Positions 1-8,886 of a stretch of 52,815 nucleotides of DNA are shown here, in pieces (position 1 is the first letter of the stretch; each line of letters starts with the position of its first letter). Location of the stretch: the NCBI GenBank assembly GCA_964396845.1, contig CAYNGH010000005.1, positions 1-52,815 of the forward strand, written 5' to 3'. Source of the stretch: CAYNGH01 sp964396845. Lineage in GTDB: Bacteria > Vulcanimicrobiota > JAJTBE01 > CAYNGH01. The notes under the pieces are model-generated. The model had not been told where the DNA came from and ran no database searches. It saw nothing but the letters and a program-made list of their open reading frames with translations. The position numbers and the translations under genes are program-made.

Positions 1-284
1 CGCATCAGGAGGAGTATCTGCCCGATGCCGTAACTGCGGGTGTCGCTGTCGGGATCTGTGATGGAGGCTTTAAAGGGGCTGTGGATGGAATGGACACGCA
101 GGCCCAGTTTCTTTACCTTGCCGGCAAAGCTGTCCATGAACTCCTTGGACTGAAAGGGGAAGGCAGTGTTGTTGTTGGCATCGATTTCGATCCATTCGAA
201 TCCTGCATCCCGGATTATCTCAAGGAACCCCGTGAGAGGCTTTCCCCCGGTATCAATGCAACCTGTAGAAATTCCAAAATTCAT
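1..284 (-). CDS. Sugar phosphate isomerase/epimerase-like protein (partial)
   Basis: The reverse strand reads without a stop from an ATG at 284 to the window edge, about 94 residues. The N-terminus MNFGISTGCIDTG, then a helix and a strand ending in WIEIDANN, and later LRVHSIHSPF, match the first strands of the xylose isomerase-like TIM barrel (AP endonuclease family 2). Members isomerise or epimerise sugars and inositols using a divalent metal; the metal ligands normally lie further along and are outside the window, so the substrate cannot be named. No Shine-Dalgarno sits at normal distance: an AAGGAG lies about 30 nt upstream, and no other in-frame start is present. It follows the TMEM43-like gene on the same strand but is separated from it by a terminator. 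Confidence 0.75.
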   Translation of the reverse strand, partial: MNFGISTGCIDTGGKPLTGFLEIIRDAGFEWIEIDANNNTAFPFQSKEFMDSFAGKVKKLGLRVHSIHSPFKASITDPDSDTRSYGIGQILLLM

Positions 285-467
285 ATTTATAAATTTAGAT
301 GTAAACGCTGGATCTCCTTGGAATATTTCAAGGCAGTTTGATTTTTTATTTTGCTGGATCTTTCAAAGTGGCAGAAGGGCCAAGAAACCTTCCCATCAGG
401 ATTTACTCTCGCTCCAAAGGCTCTCTCCAAGAAATCAGGGGAAGTCAGTTTTAATCCAAATAAAAAC

Positions 468-497
468 AAAAAGCCCCCGGAGATCCAAGGGCTTTTT
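468..497 (-). terminator. Rho-independent terminator after the TMEM43-like gene
   Basis: AAAAAGCCC and GGGCTTTTT form a 9-bp stem around a 12-nt loop. On the minus strand it is followed by a T-rich tract (GTTTTTATTT), about 50 nt past the stop of the 545-1723 gene. T residues also follow it on the plus strand, so it could work both ways. Confidence 0.8.
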
Positions 498-544
498 GTT
501 TTTTTCCTGTTTATTACCAGGCTTTTCTGATGGCATTCAATGCA

Positions 545-1723
545 TCAGGCAGGCTGTTCCTCGGGTTTCGGTTCGGCAGATTTGTGCTTTTTTATCAAAT
601 TGATAATACCGTAAATCGCTGCACCGGTGGCAATCAAAAGCAATATGCCCAGCAATGGCCGATATAATATCCAGGCAAGGGCAACTGTCACCGTCCAGAA
701 GGCAAAGGCAACCAGCCCTGAAATCATTCCCAGGCCAGCTCCCACAATGTTGCCTAAAAATGGCAGTACATCCGCAAGGACCTTTATGGGATTGAGAACC
801 ATGGAAAGACCGATGTACATCATAAGGAAACTGCCGATGCGAATGAGCCAGGTCATCATCTTATTCTGATCCTGGGCCTGCTTGAACATCTCCTCGGCGG
901 ACATCTGGGATGTGACCAGCCTGGAGATGGCATCCCCGGCCTTGGTCTGGTATGCCTGGAATGTATTCCCCTGCTGTTGTGCCAGAATACTGACCACAGT
1001 GGCAGGGACAATCCGGAAGGATATCCGCACATCGCCAATCTGAGGATCTGAAGGATTCGCCCCCTTGTAGAAACCGTTGCCATGAACTTGCATATCCTTG
1101 CGGGTGCCTTCGGGCAGTTTTGCCAGATCTTCATCGGTAACTCCCCTGGCCTGGTAGTTTCCGATGGACCCGATGAGAGAACTGTTTAGCTTGAAGGCCC
1201 CCAGCTCCACATCACTGGAAGTGAAAGTTTCTGAAGACCAGGGCATGGATGATGGATTTGAACGGCCATCAGGCTGTTTAAAACTGCCAGAATCGATGAG
1301 ATTTCCAGACCAGGTCTTCTCATATGTATATGTGGTCTTTCTTTCTTCGCTCCCGCCAACTTTTCTTTCAGTTTCTGTTTTCTGATTTTCCTTCCACTGA
1401 TACATTTCCACCTTGCGTTCCAGCTTGATGGCGGTATCTTCGATCTGAAACTGATCATCCCGAAGGACTTCCCGGGGTTCGGCAGTCCCCGACATGTGAA
1501 CCAGCTTGCCATCATTGGCAGGATCCACATTATCGGCACTGACAGACACCACAATCCCTGCGCCTTCCTTCAGGCTCTTGGCTGTCTTCACTGCCCGTCC
1601 CTCATTCCAAAATATCAGGGGAAACGCAACCAGAAATAGCAGGATTCCAAAAAAGATCCCCCCGAAAGCGTTTTTAATCCTGCTAAACCATGATACCTTG
1701 GTTGTTTCTGTGTAAGCTGACAT
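545..1723 (-). CDS. TMEM43 (LUMA) family membrane protein
   Basis: The protein has 392 residues. It has one N-terminal membrane segment (about 20-41), a large region of about 250 residues without membrane segments, and a C-terminal cluster of three hydrophobic segments (about 298-382). This layout and the motifs YEKTWSGNLIDSGSF and PDGRSNP are those of the TMEM43/DUF1625 family, known in animals as an inner nuclear membrane/ER protein and found sporadically in bacteria, where its role is unknown. The start is firm: AAAGGAG lies 7 nt before the ATG. The tail is rich in Lys, Glu and Pro. It is transcribed alone, divergently from the 5'-nucleotidase. I infer an inner-membrane location; no enzymatic residues are evident. 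Confidence 0.85.
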   Translation of the reverse strand: MSAYTETTKVSWFSRIKNAFGGIFFGILLFLVAFPLIFWNEGRAVKTAKSLKEGAGIVVSVSADNVDPANDGKLVHMSGTAEPREVLRDDQFQIEDTAIKLERKVEMYQWKENQKTETERKVGGSEERKTTYTYEKTWSGNLIDSGSFKQPDGRSNPSSMPWSSETFTSSDVELGAFKLNSSLIGSIGNYQARGVTDEDLAKLPEGTRKDMQVHGNGFYKGANPSDPQIGDVRISFRIVPATVVSILAQQQGNTFQAYQTKAGDAISRLVTSQMSAEEMFKQAQDQNKMMTWLIRIGSFLMMYIGLSMVLNPIKVLADVLPFLGNIVGAGLGMISGLVAFAFWTVTVALAWILYRPLLGILLLIATGAAIYGIINLIKKHKSAEPKPEEQPA

Positions 1724-1974
1724 CTTTCAACTCCTTTGCAATTAATCGAGGCTTCCGGGCAGGCATCCCAAAAAAGAACCCCATAATACCCGCATCAGAA
1801 TCCTTACTCGATTATTCTGAATAAACTCTATTGCTCCTTTAATCCGAAACCGGGAAAATTTACAAATATACAGAATAGAGATTCTACAGATGTTAACATT
1901 TCTGAAACAGATATATATTTACAGGAAGGAACAGATGGCTTAAAATTAAAATAATAATATGAGGTCTTAATGTA
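1724..1974. other. Divergent intergenic region
   Basis: This 251-bp AT-rich gap separates the divergent TMEM43-like and nucleotidase genes and must hold both promoters. It contains a perfect 13-bp palindrome, TTATTCTGAATAA (1812-1824), and a short inverted repeat AGAAT-n4-ATTCT near 1875. No promoter pair is clear enough to call. Confidence 0.4.
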
Positions 1975-3504
1975 TTGAACATTAAAAAAGTCTGCAACAA
2001 CCTGATACAGAGCAATAACATGCATAACCCGGGGCCATTCCCGGAGGATTCCAGCAACCCCGGGCCAGTGGACCTGGCAATTCTTCATGTCAATGATATA
2101 CATGGCACTCTCTCTCCATTTCCCGAACCCCGCATAAGCACTGAAACTCTCGTGGGAGGGGCTTCCAACCTGAAAAGCGCCATCGATGAAGAAAAGTCCA
2201 AAAATCCTGAGGGAACCCTGTTGCTAAATGCCGGGGATCTTATTCACGGGGCATACAAAGCCGACAAGACCCTGGGGATGGCGGCAGTTGATGCGTCGAA
2301 CCCCATGGGTTTCGATGCCATGGTTCTGGGGAATCATGAGTTCTACTGGGGAACTTATGCCCTGAGGACAATAATGAGCAAGATTAAGGCCCCGGTGGTT
2401 GCCGCCAATGTCATTGAAGGCAAAAGCCGAGAGGTGATGAAGGGTGCTCAGCCCTATGTCATTCGAAAAGTCAGGGGAGTGCCGGTGGGGATAGTGGGAA
2501 TCAACACCGACAAGGCCACCAGGCAGACACCTCCTCACCTCCTGGACGGCATAGAAGTCCTGGATGCCATCGAAACCCTCGAAGATACTATACCGAAAAT
2601 TAAAAAAGACGGGGCAGAGGTTCTGGTGATCCTTTCACATCTGGGTTTTAACGGCGATGTGAAGATTGCCCAACACTTCAAGAACGAAAGCCTGCTCATC
2701 GTCGGCGGTCACAGCCACACCCTTCTTCCCCAGGGCCACCGGGAAGGCAACAGCTTCATTGTCCAGGCGGGAAACCGGGGCATGAACCTGGGGAAGCTGG
2801 AATTTCAATACAATCGGGAGAAAAAAGAGATACTGAATCCCCGCGCCCGGCTGATCCCGATCCTTGACAGCCAGTATCCCAGGGACCCCGATATTGAAAA
2901 AATACTGAATCGCTACAGGAAGGCCCTGAAACAATCCGGAGGCAGTGATCCCATGGGTCACGCAGCCCAGGTGCTGGATTACTCCAACAACAGCGGTTCA
3001 GGCAAACTGAACCAGATCGTTGCAGATTCCATCAAGGCTACGGCAAAAACCGATGTGGCCCTGGCCAGTTGTATGGCAGTTCAGCAGGCTCATCCATCGG
3101 GGCCGGCAACCCGGCAGTCCCTGTATGATATAATGCCCTATGATGACTGGAAAATTGTCACATACAGGGTCACCGGCGCAAAGCTGAAGGAACTGGTAGA
3201 ATTCGGCCTCAGGGATGGAGTCAAGATATTTGTGCCGTCAGGCTTTCGATACGACTATGCCCCGGATCAGCCCCAGGGAAATCGGGTCACCAACATGACT
3301 GCCACTGACGGCAATCCCATCGACGATAAAAAAATATATTCCCTGGGAGTCCAGAACTATATGGCAGGACTTCCCCCCCTGAAGGACCTGCCGGGTCAGA
3401 CCCATGCCGATCCTCTACAGGATGGGTTTTTCCAGTACTTCAAGGATAACTGCCCCAGCGGGGGCTGGAAGAATGACCCCGACGCAAGGATCCAACGCGC
3501 CTGA
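1975..3504 (+). CDS. 5'-nucleotidase / metallophosphoesterase (UshA-like)
   Basis: The protein has 509 residues with the two domains of bifunctional 5'-nucleotidases. The N-terminal calcineurin-like domain has the metal motifs HVNDIHG (D41, H43), NAGDLIHG (D88), GNHEF (N120, H121), ILSHLG and GGHSHT. The C-terminal substrate domain is recognised by SNNSGSGKLNQIVAD and the MPYDDWKIV region. These enzymes remove phosphate from nucleoside 5'-phosphates or related esters. The TTG at 1975 has GAGG 10 nt upstream; the next ATG (2020) has no ribosome site. Neither start gives a signal peptide, unlike the usual exported UshA family, so I infer a cytoplasmic enzyme. Only 29 nt separate it from purB, so the pair is probably one operon. 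Confidence 0.88.
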   Translation: MNIKKVCNNLIQSNNMHNPGPFPEDSSNPGPVDLAILHVNDIHGTLSPFPEPRISTETLVGGASNLKSAIDEEKSKNPEGTLLLNAGDLIHGAYKADKTLGMAAVDASNPMGFDAMVLGNHEFYWGTYALRTIMSKIKAPVVAANVIEGKSREVMKGAQPYVIRKVRGVPVGIVGINTDKATRQTPPHLLDGIEVLDAIETLEDTIPKIKKDGAEVLVILSHLGFNGDVKIAQHFKNESLLIVGGHSHTLLPQGHREGNSFIVQAGNRGMNLGKLEFQYNREKKEILNPRARLIPILDSQYPRDPDIEKILNRYRKALKQSGGSDPMGHAAQVLDYSNNSGSGKLNQIVADSIKATAKTDVALASCMAVQQAHPSGPATRQSLYDIMPYDDWKIVTYRVTGAKLKELVEFGLRDGVKIFVPSGFRYDYAPDQPQGNRVTNMTATDGNPIDDKKIYSLGVQNYMAGLPPLKDLPGQTHADPLQDGFFQYFKDNCPSGGWKNDPDARIQRA

Positions 3505-3533
3505 AACCCTGACAGACCCTCAAAGGAGAACTG

Positions 3534-4961
3534 ATGGCAAATATCAATGTCCTGTCCCAACGTTATGCCAGCCCCGAGATGAATCATATCTTTTCCCCTG
3601 TCAACAGAATCATCCAGGAGCGATGTCTGTGGCTTATGATAATGGAGATACAGGGCGAGCTGGGGGTCACCGTGAATGACCGGGACATTCAACGATTCAG
3701 GTCTGCAGTGGAAAAAGTGAATTTGGACAGAATCCAGGAGATAGAAACAGTCACCAGGCACGATGTAAAGGCCCGGCTTGAAGCATTCATCGAAGAAGCC
3801 GGAGGCAGTGGCCCAGTGCATCTGGGGCTTACCAGCAGGGACATCACCGACAATGTAGAGCAGATGCTGATCCGGCAGGCCGGGAAATTAATATTGGGAA
3901 GATTCACTGCAGTATTGCAGGGGATGCTTCATCTGGCCGGCAGATACCAGAACCTGGTCATCACAGGGCGAACCCATCACCAGCCGGCCCAGCCCACAAC
4001 TCTGGGACGAAGATTTGCCCAGTGGGGAGAGGAGCTTCATTTCCACCTGCTGGAATTTGAAAACTTCCTCAACAACTATCCCCTTCGAGGAATCAAAGGC
4101 CCCCTGGGAACCTGTCACGATCAGTCTTCAATACTGGGTGGGAAAGACAAGGTTCGGCTGATGGAAAGACAGCTCAGCTCCCGGCTGGGGTTTAAAAACA
4201 TAATGGAAGCAGTGGGGCAGGTTTATTTTCGTTCCCTGGATTATAAACTGGCAGGGCATATCCAGACCCTGACAGCTCCCTGCGTGAGCATGGCCCAGTC
4301 CATCCGGCTGATGGCGGGACTGGGACTTGCCGGTGAAGGTTTCGGAGAAAATCAGACAGGCTCATCAGCAATGCCCCACAAAAAAAACTGCCGAACCAGT
4401 GAAAGGGTTTGGGGGATGGGAAACCTCATTAAAATGTTCACCACGGGCCTTGGTTCTGTTTCCGGAGGCCAGTGGGAAGAAGGAGATGTTTCCTGTTCGG
4501 TGATCCGACGGGTGATAATCCCTGATCTGTTCTATACCGCCGATGGCCTGTGCCGGGGAGTCCTGACCATTTTGAACGAATTTCAGCCCCATATCTCTGC
4601 CATCGAGGAAGAACTTCAGCATCACCTGCCCTTCCTTGCCACCACTGAAATCTTGACCATGGCGGTAAAAGCCGGAATAAACCGGGAAGAAGCCCACAGT
4701 ATCATCAGGAAAGCTGCCACCAGCCTGAATCCTTCAGATGACAGTCCCGGAAAGACCTCAGCCCTGGCCTCCCTGCTTTCCAGGAATCCGGTCTTTACAG
4801 AAAAAGAAATAACCGGGGAAATGATTGATGGAGTAATCTCTGAATCCCGACACAACATCGGTCTTGCCCTGGAACAAGTTCAAGGGGTCATCGATATGAC
4901 TGAACCTTTTCTTCTACGGCATCAGCATTCTGCCAGATACCACCCCGGCAGTATTCTGTGA
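3534..4961 (+). CDS. purB: Adenylosuccinate lyase
   Basis: The protein has 475 residues of the fumarase/aspartase superfamily. It cleaves SAICAR and adenylosuccinate, releasing fumarate, in purine synthesis. The signature loop GSSAMPHKKN is at 276-285. TSRDITDNVEQ (100-110) and TGRTHHQPAQPTTLGRRF (144-161) carry the substrate-binding and catalytic His region, and match the actinobacterial-type PurB pattern more than the E. coli pattern. The full helical core and C-terminal domain are present. AAAGGAG lies 6-7 nt before the ATG. It is 29 nt after a 5'-nucleotidase rather than next to other pur genes, suggesting co-expression of AMP synthesis and nucleotide dephosphorylation. Other lyases of the superfamily are possible but less likely given the sequence. 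Confidence 0.88.
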   Translation: MANINVLSQRYASPEMNHIFSPVNRIIQERCLWLMIMEIQGELGVTVNDRDIQRFRSAVEKVNLDRIQEIETVTRHDVKARLEAFIEEAGGSGPVHLGLTSRDITDNVEQMLIRQAGKLILGRFTAVLQGMLHLAGRYQNLVITGRTHHQPAQPTTLGRRFAQWGEELHFHLLEFENFLNNYPLRGIKGPLGTCHDQSSILGGKDKVRLMERQLSSRLGFKNIMEAVGQVYFRSLDYKLAGHIQTLTAPCVSMAQSIRLMAGLGLAGEGFGENQTGSSAMPHKKNCRTSERVWGMGNLIKMFTTGLGSVSGGQWEEGDVSCSVIRRVIIPDLFYTADGLCRGVLTILNEFQPHISAIEEELQHHLPFLATTEILTMAVKAGINREEAHSIIRKAATSLNPSDDSPGKTSALASLLSRNPVFTEKEITGEMIDGVISESRHNIGLALEQVQGVIDMTEPFLLRHQHSARYHPGSIL

Positions 4962-5177
4962 TCTTTTTCTGATGTCATCAACAGGCAGGAATTTTGATCA
5001 TTTTTCTATAAATCATTTCCACACTAAAGGATTATTTGTTTATACAAAGAATATGACCCAGAATTTTTTTAAAATATCTTATTATGATCACAAGAGTGAA
5101 TCAACTGTGACTCAAGCAATGGAAAATAATGTGGGGTAACTTGGGTTTGGGGGTATTATGGCAAGAGGAGAAAAAGG

Positions 5178-7196
5178 GTGATAAACAAAGAAAAACCAAA
5201 GATAATCCACGTTGATAACGACCCGGAATTTCTTGATATTTTTTCTGCAACTTTTTCCCGTTGGTTCGACATAACCTCGGTGAGGTCCAGCGAAGCAGCT
5301 TTGGAAAAACTCAAGAGAGATTGTTATCAATGCATCATCACTGACTATGACATGCCGGGCATGGACGGCATTGAACTGCTGTGGGAAACAAAACAGTTCA
5401 ATACTCGACTGCCGGTCATATTTTTCACAGGCCAGGGCAACGAACAGGTTGCCAGGGAAGCCTTTGTTCTGGGCGCTTCCGATTATTTTACCAAAGATTT
5501 CTACGGGCCTGCCGCCACGGAAAAACTTGTCAATTCCATCAACAACCTGATCGAAAAGAACAAGGTTGTTGATGCCCTGGAAAAATCCCAAGAAATCTAC
5601 AGAACAATCTTTGAAACTGCCTGCAGTGCCATGTTTATTATCGAAGAAGACTCCACCATCAGTCTGGTCAACAAGACCTTTGTCAGAATGTGCGGATATG
5701 CCAGGGAAGAAGTGGAAAACAGAATGAAGTGGCAGGAGTTCATACATCCCCAGGACTTGCCCCTCATGAAGGATTACTTCCATCGACGGCTTTCTGAACC
5801 TGACAAGGTACCCAACAATTACGAGTGTCGGGTAAAAAGCAGGGATGGACGGATTCTGCACATATACAGCACTGTATCGATGGTCCCTGGAACCCGGCGG
5901 AGGGTTGTATCATGGCTGGACATCACTCCCCAGAAAGAATCCGAAGATGCCCGCCAGGAAAGTGAAATCCGCTTTGGCACTGTCTTTGACACAGTAACCG
6001 ATTCTATTTTTATAAAGGATCTTGACGGCCGATACAAGCAGGTGAACCTGGCATTTTCCCGGCTCTATGGCATCCCCAAGAAAGAACTGATCAACCGTAC
6101 CGATGACGACATATTCAATGTCAACGGTGGAAAAGAAATCAAGAAAACTGATCAGCTGGTAAAAGAAGGAAAAATTGTTAACGAAGAACATACCATCTCT
6201 ATAAATAACAAGCTGGTTACTTTGCATGTTGTAAAGGTTCCAGTCCGGGATCGGGACGGCAATATTAATGGCATCTGCGGTATCGCCAGGGATATTACTC
6301 ATCGCAAGCAGGCAGAAGAAGAACTGCGAAGGCAAAAAGACATCCTCACCAATATCATCTCCAATATCCCTCATTTTGTATTCTGGAAAGACAGACACTC
6401 GGTATTTATGGGATGCAACGAAAACCTCGCCAGGGTAGCCGGCCTGGACAGTGCCGACGACATAATCGGCCTGACGGATTTTGATCTGCCCTTGACCAGG
6501 GAAGAATCTGAACATTATGTCAAATGTGACAAGGAGGTCATGGAGTCGGGAAAGCCGATGCTCAATATTGAAGAAACCCAGCTCCAGGCCGATGGACGAA
6601 AGGCAGTTCTTATGACCAGCAAGGTTCCCATGAGAGATTCCCAAGGGAACATCATCGGGATAATGGGGATTTATTCGGATATCACAAGTATCAAAAAGAT
6701 GGAAGTACAGCTTCAGAAAAGCAAAGACAGATATCGCAACATGCTGGATTCCCTGGCGGACTTTGTTCATGTGGTGGACAGGAACCTCCGGCTTGTTAAT
6801 TGTAACAGGGCAGTCACCGACTACCTGTCAAAAAACGGCTTTTCTCCAGAATCAATCAACGGAGAGGATATATTCAAGCTGTTTCCATTTCTTACCCCAC
6901 AAGTTAAAGACGAATACCTTGAAGTCCTCAACACCGGAAAACCCCTGGTCACAGAAGAAAAATCCCTCATCGATGACCGGGAAATCTGGACTGAAACCAG
7001 GAAAGTACCTATCCGTGACAGTGGCGACCAGATCAGCAATGTGGTAACTATAATTCACGACGTGACCAGAAGAAAAAATACCGAGCAGTCCCTGCGTTGC
7101 CAGCTGGATAAACTTATGAGCCAACAGGAGTACGACAACAGCAGGATCCTGGTATCTGAAGCTCCCCATAAGTCCATGATTAAATCAGACATTTAA
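5178..7196 (+). CDS. Response regulator receiver plus four PAS domains, no output domain
   Basis: The GTG start at 5178 has AGGAG 8 nt upstream. The 672-residue protein opens with a receiver domain (1-125): phosphoacceptor D56 in TDYDMPGMDG, FFTG and a TKDF lysine loop. The acidic pocket reads HVDNDPEF, so Asn14 replaces one of the usual adjacent acids, with D15 next to it. Four PAS/PAC units follow at about 140-255, 262-380, 385-505 and 512-635; each PAC ends in a DIT or DVT motif. After the last PAS only about 35 residues remain, with no histidine kinase, GGDEF, HD-GYP or DNA-binding domain. It may be a sensory scaffold acting through partners. No membrane segments are seen, so it should be cytosolic. 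Its end is 77 nt upstream of the mini-peptide promoter. Confidence 0.88.
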   Translation: MINKEKPKIIHVDNDPEFLDIFSATFSRWFDITSVRSSEAALEKLKRDCYQCIITDYDMPGMDGIELLWETKQFNTRLPVIFFTGQGNEQVAREAFVLGASDYFTKDFYGPAATEKLVNSINNLIEKNKVVDALEKSQEIYRTIFETACSAMFIIEEDSTISLVNKTFVRMCGYAREEVENRMKWQEFIHPQDLPLMKDYFHRRLSEPDKVPNNYECRVKSRDGRILHIYSTVSMVPGTRRRVVSWLDITPQKESEDARQESEIRFGTVFDTVTDSIFIKDLDGRYKQVNLAFSRLYGIPKKELINRTDDDIFNVNGGKEIKKTDQLVKEGKIVNEEHTISINNKLVTLHVVKVPVRDRDGNINGICGIARDITHRKQAEEELRRQKDILTNIISNIPHFVFWKDRHSVFMGCNENLARVAGLDSADDIIGLTDFDLPLTREESEHYVKCDKEVMESGKPMLNIEETQLQADGRKAVLMTSKVPMRDSQGNIIGIMGIYSDITSIKKMEVQLQKSKDRYRNMLDSLADFVHVVDRNLRLVNCNRAVTDYLSKNGFSPESINGEDIFKLFPFLTPQVKDEYLEVLNTGKPLVTEEKSLIDDREIWTETRKVPIRDSGDQISNVVTIIHDVTRRKNTEQSLRCQLDKLMSQQEYDNSRILVSEAPHKSMIKSDI

Positions 7197-7273
7197 CAGG
7201 ATATATCAGGCAAGGCCTATAAATTTCATTACATACTTATATTCTTATTTACATTATTGTAACATAAACACTA

Positions 7274-7302
7274 TTTACAACTGCACAGAGATCCCTTATA
7301 AT
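7274..7302 (+). promoter_or_regulatory. Consensus housekeeping promoter of the mini-peptide gene
   Basis: TTTACA (7274-7279), a 17-bp spacer and TATAAT (7297-7302) give a near-perfect sigma-70/sigma-A promoter. Transcription would start near 7309, leaving a leader of about 43 nt before the 26-codon gene. It is the best promoter I can find in the window. Confidence 0.75.
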
Positions 7303-7351
7303 AAATTTAATAAAAGTTAATCCACAAACTCAAAAAAAGGGAGGCGAGAAG

Positions 7352-7432
7352 ATGTATCTCGACAAAGAACAGATAACCTGCGAGGAAATCCACGGAATGT
7401 ATGTAATTCCCCCGGATGACGGCGGAATCTAA
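7352..7432 (+). CDS. 26-residue peptide, candidate RiPP precursor
   Basis: This small gene has its own promoter (7274-7302), a strong ribosome site (GGGAGG about 7 nt before ATG) and a terminator 18 nt after the TAA. The peptide starts MYLDKEQITC and ends in EIHGMYVIPPDDGGI. It has one Cys (10), Tyr at 2 and 17, His14, an acidic leader-like half and a Pro-Pro-Asp-Asp-Gly-Gly tail. No gene follows on the same strand, so it is not an attenuation leader. I do not recognise a family. The IHGMY stretch faintly recalls the IDGM of mycofactocin precursors, but this is weak. The nearby radical SAM/SPASM, M16 peptidase and MFS genes make a modified-peptide precursor an attractive inference, though the esterase gene lies between. 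A small unmodified peptide is the main alternative. Confidence 0.6.
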   Translation: MYLDKEQITCEEIHGMYVIPPDDGGI

Positions 7433-7450
7433 AACTAAAATGCAAACCAA

Positions 7451-7477
7451 AAGGCCGGCCAAGAGCCGGTCTTTTTT
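7451..7477 (+). terminator. Rho-independent terminator of the mini-peptide gene
   Basis: AAGGCCGGC and GCCGGTCTT pair over 9 bp (one G-U) around a 5-nt loop and run into TTTTTT. It closes a transcription unit of only about 170 nt. Confidence 0.85.
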
Positions 7478-7607
7478 ATAACTGCTGAAGCAGTTGCTAT
7501 ATCAAAAAAATTTCAGAAACCACTCAAAATCCGTTTCATTGTTGTCAGGATAGAATAAATTCAGGGATCCTCCCTCACGAGTATCAATCAAGGGCCTTTC
7601 GGGAGAG

Positions 7608-8573
7608 TTATCTTGAATGTTTTTTAAAAAACTCCCAGATGGTTCTGCATCCGTCAATTTCTCTGCTGGTTCTGCCTATTATCTTCTCAGGAAGGTATTG
7701 CTTACCGCCGGGCCATGTGTGTCCGCCTCCGATAATTTTATACAGCACCACTTCCGAGCCGTCTTTTCCCCCGGTATATTCATACTTTTCCAGGGTTGTA
7801 CCGTCGGCGGGGTCTTTATCCGGCATTCTGGTTACATCCGGCGGGAAACTGCATCCGTTGTGCTTTGCCCAAAATTCCGCCGTGGCAGGGGTTGACATAA
7901 CCCTGCCCAGCCTGATCTTTTTTATTCCAATTTCTCCTCCGCCATAAGGAACCATCGGGTCTTCAGTGCCGTTTATAATAATCACCGGCATAGGCAGTGA
8001 GGGTTTCTTTTTCGATGCAATCTCTTCCCCCATGGAGCTTATCACCGGGCCGATGGCGGAAATCTTCCGGGGAGCTTCCAGGGCCAGGCGGTATGACATC
8101 AGAGCGCCGTTGGAAGCCCCGGTGGAATAGACTCGACGAGGATCCACCCTGTGTTCCTTTACCATTCTGTCGATGAGAGCACTCAGAAAACCCACATCAT
8201 CAACACCTTCCCTGTGAGCCTTATAGCGCTGGATTCCCCGGCCATCGTTCCATCTTTTTTCCACAGCATCGGGATACACCACAATAAAGCCATCCCGGTC
8301 TGCCAACTTTTCAAAGCCCATCCTGGTGAGCCTGATCATCCCCCGGCCAGTCCCTCCGCCTCCGTGAAGCACAAGAACCATTGGAACCACGCTTTCCTCT
8401 GGTTTTCTGTCAGGTAAATATACCAGATATGTTCTATCACGGCCCTGCCATTTTATCGACCCTGGATAATGTTTTCCCGGTCTGGCAACCTGGGCCACGA
8501 CAATGATGGAAACCGCCAGGGCAAGGCTCAGCGTCAAAATTGTTACTATAAAGAAGGTTTTTCTTCGATTCAT
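7608..8573 (-). CDS. PHB depolymerase/LpqC-type esterase, membrane-anchored or secreted
   Basis: The protein has 321 residues. Residues 6-28 are a hydrophobic signal or anchor with no lipobox. The alpha/beta hydrolase core has the oxyanion loop LHGGGG, the nucleophile in GASNGA (family GxSxG), the acid in GTEDPMVP and the catalytic His in GGGHTWPG. This arrangement is that of the esterase family with polyhydroxybutyrate depolymerases, LpqC and feruloyl esterases. It should hydrolyse an ester outside the cytoplasmic membrane; the substrate cannot be told. GGGAG lies 7 nt before the ATG. It is transcribed alone, convergent with the mini-peptide gene and divergent from the MFS gene. Confidence 0.88.
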   Translation of the reverse strand: MNRRKTFFIVTILTLSLALAVSIIVVAQVARPGKHYPGSIKWQGRDRTYLVYLPDRKPEESVVPMVLVLHGGGGTGRGMIRLTRMGFEKLADRDGFIVVYPDAVEKRWNDGRGIQRYKAHREGVDDVGFLSALIDRMVKEHRVDPRRVYSTGASNGALMSYRLALEAPRKISAIGPVISSMGEEIASKKKPSLPMPVIIINGTEDPMVPYGGGEIGIKKIRLGRVMSTPATAEFWAKHNGCSFPPDVTRMPDKDPADGTTLEKYEYTGGKDGSEVVLYKIIGGGHTWPGGKQYLPEKIIGRTSREIDGCRTIWEFFKKHSR

Positions 8574-8886
8574 AGGATCACTCCCGGAAACACCGGCAGG
8601 GCCACCGCCGATGATGACCTGAAATTATTCTGGGCAGTCAGGAATAATCTATATAATTATTCTTTCATGAAAAATTTCTCTTTAAAATAATTAATCCTTT
8701 AAGAAAAAGCCCGGCGGGAGCAGGGCATCTTGAATCATCATTCTCGAAGGCAAAAATTCCAAAAACCGCTATAAAGGTTCATCGTCATAACCTGTCAAAG
8801 TAAACCCTGTTATTCATTCCCTGGAATTCAAGTCTGAAGGATTAAAAACCATATTTCTGTGGGGCTTATCACTTGAGAATATCAGG
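8574..8886. other. Intergenic region between esterase and MFS genes
   Basis: This is a 313-bp divergent gap. It is AT-rich near 8640-8700, where the esterase promoter probably lies, and has a weak GCCC/GGGC inverted repeat near 8710-8730. I see no small gene with a ribosome site and no RNA gene. Confidence 0.4.

Noticed and set aside
287..469. 60-residue reverse frame upstream of the partial isomerase
   Set aside because: It has no ribosome site, no recognisable motif and runs into the terminator; likely chance.
1928..1942. Two-codon frame ATGGCTTAA after AGGAAGG
   Set aside because: It is too short to call; probably chance, although the ribosome site is good.
5910..6770. 286-residue reverse frame
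   Set aside because: It is antisense to the PAS repeats, with no start signal and no protein-like motifs.
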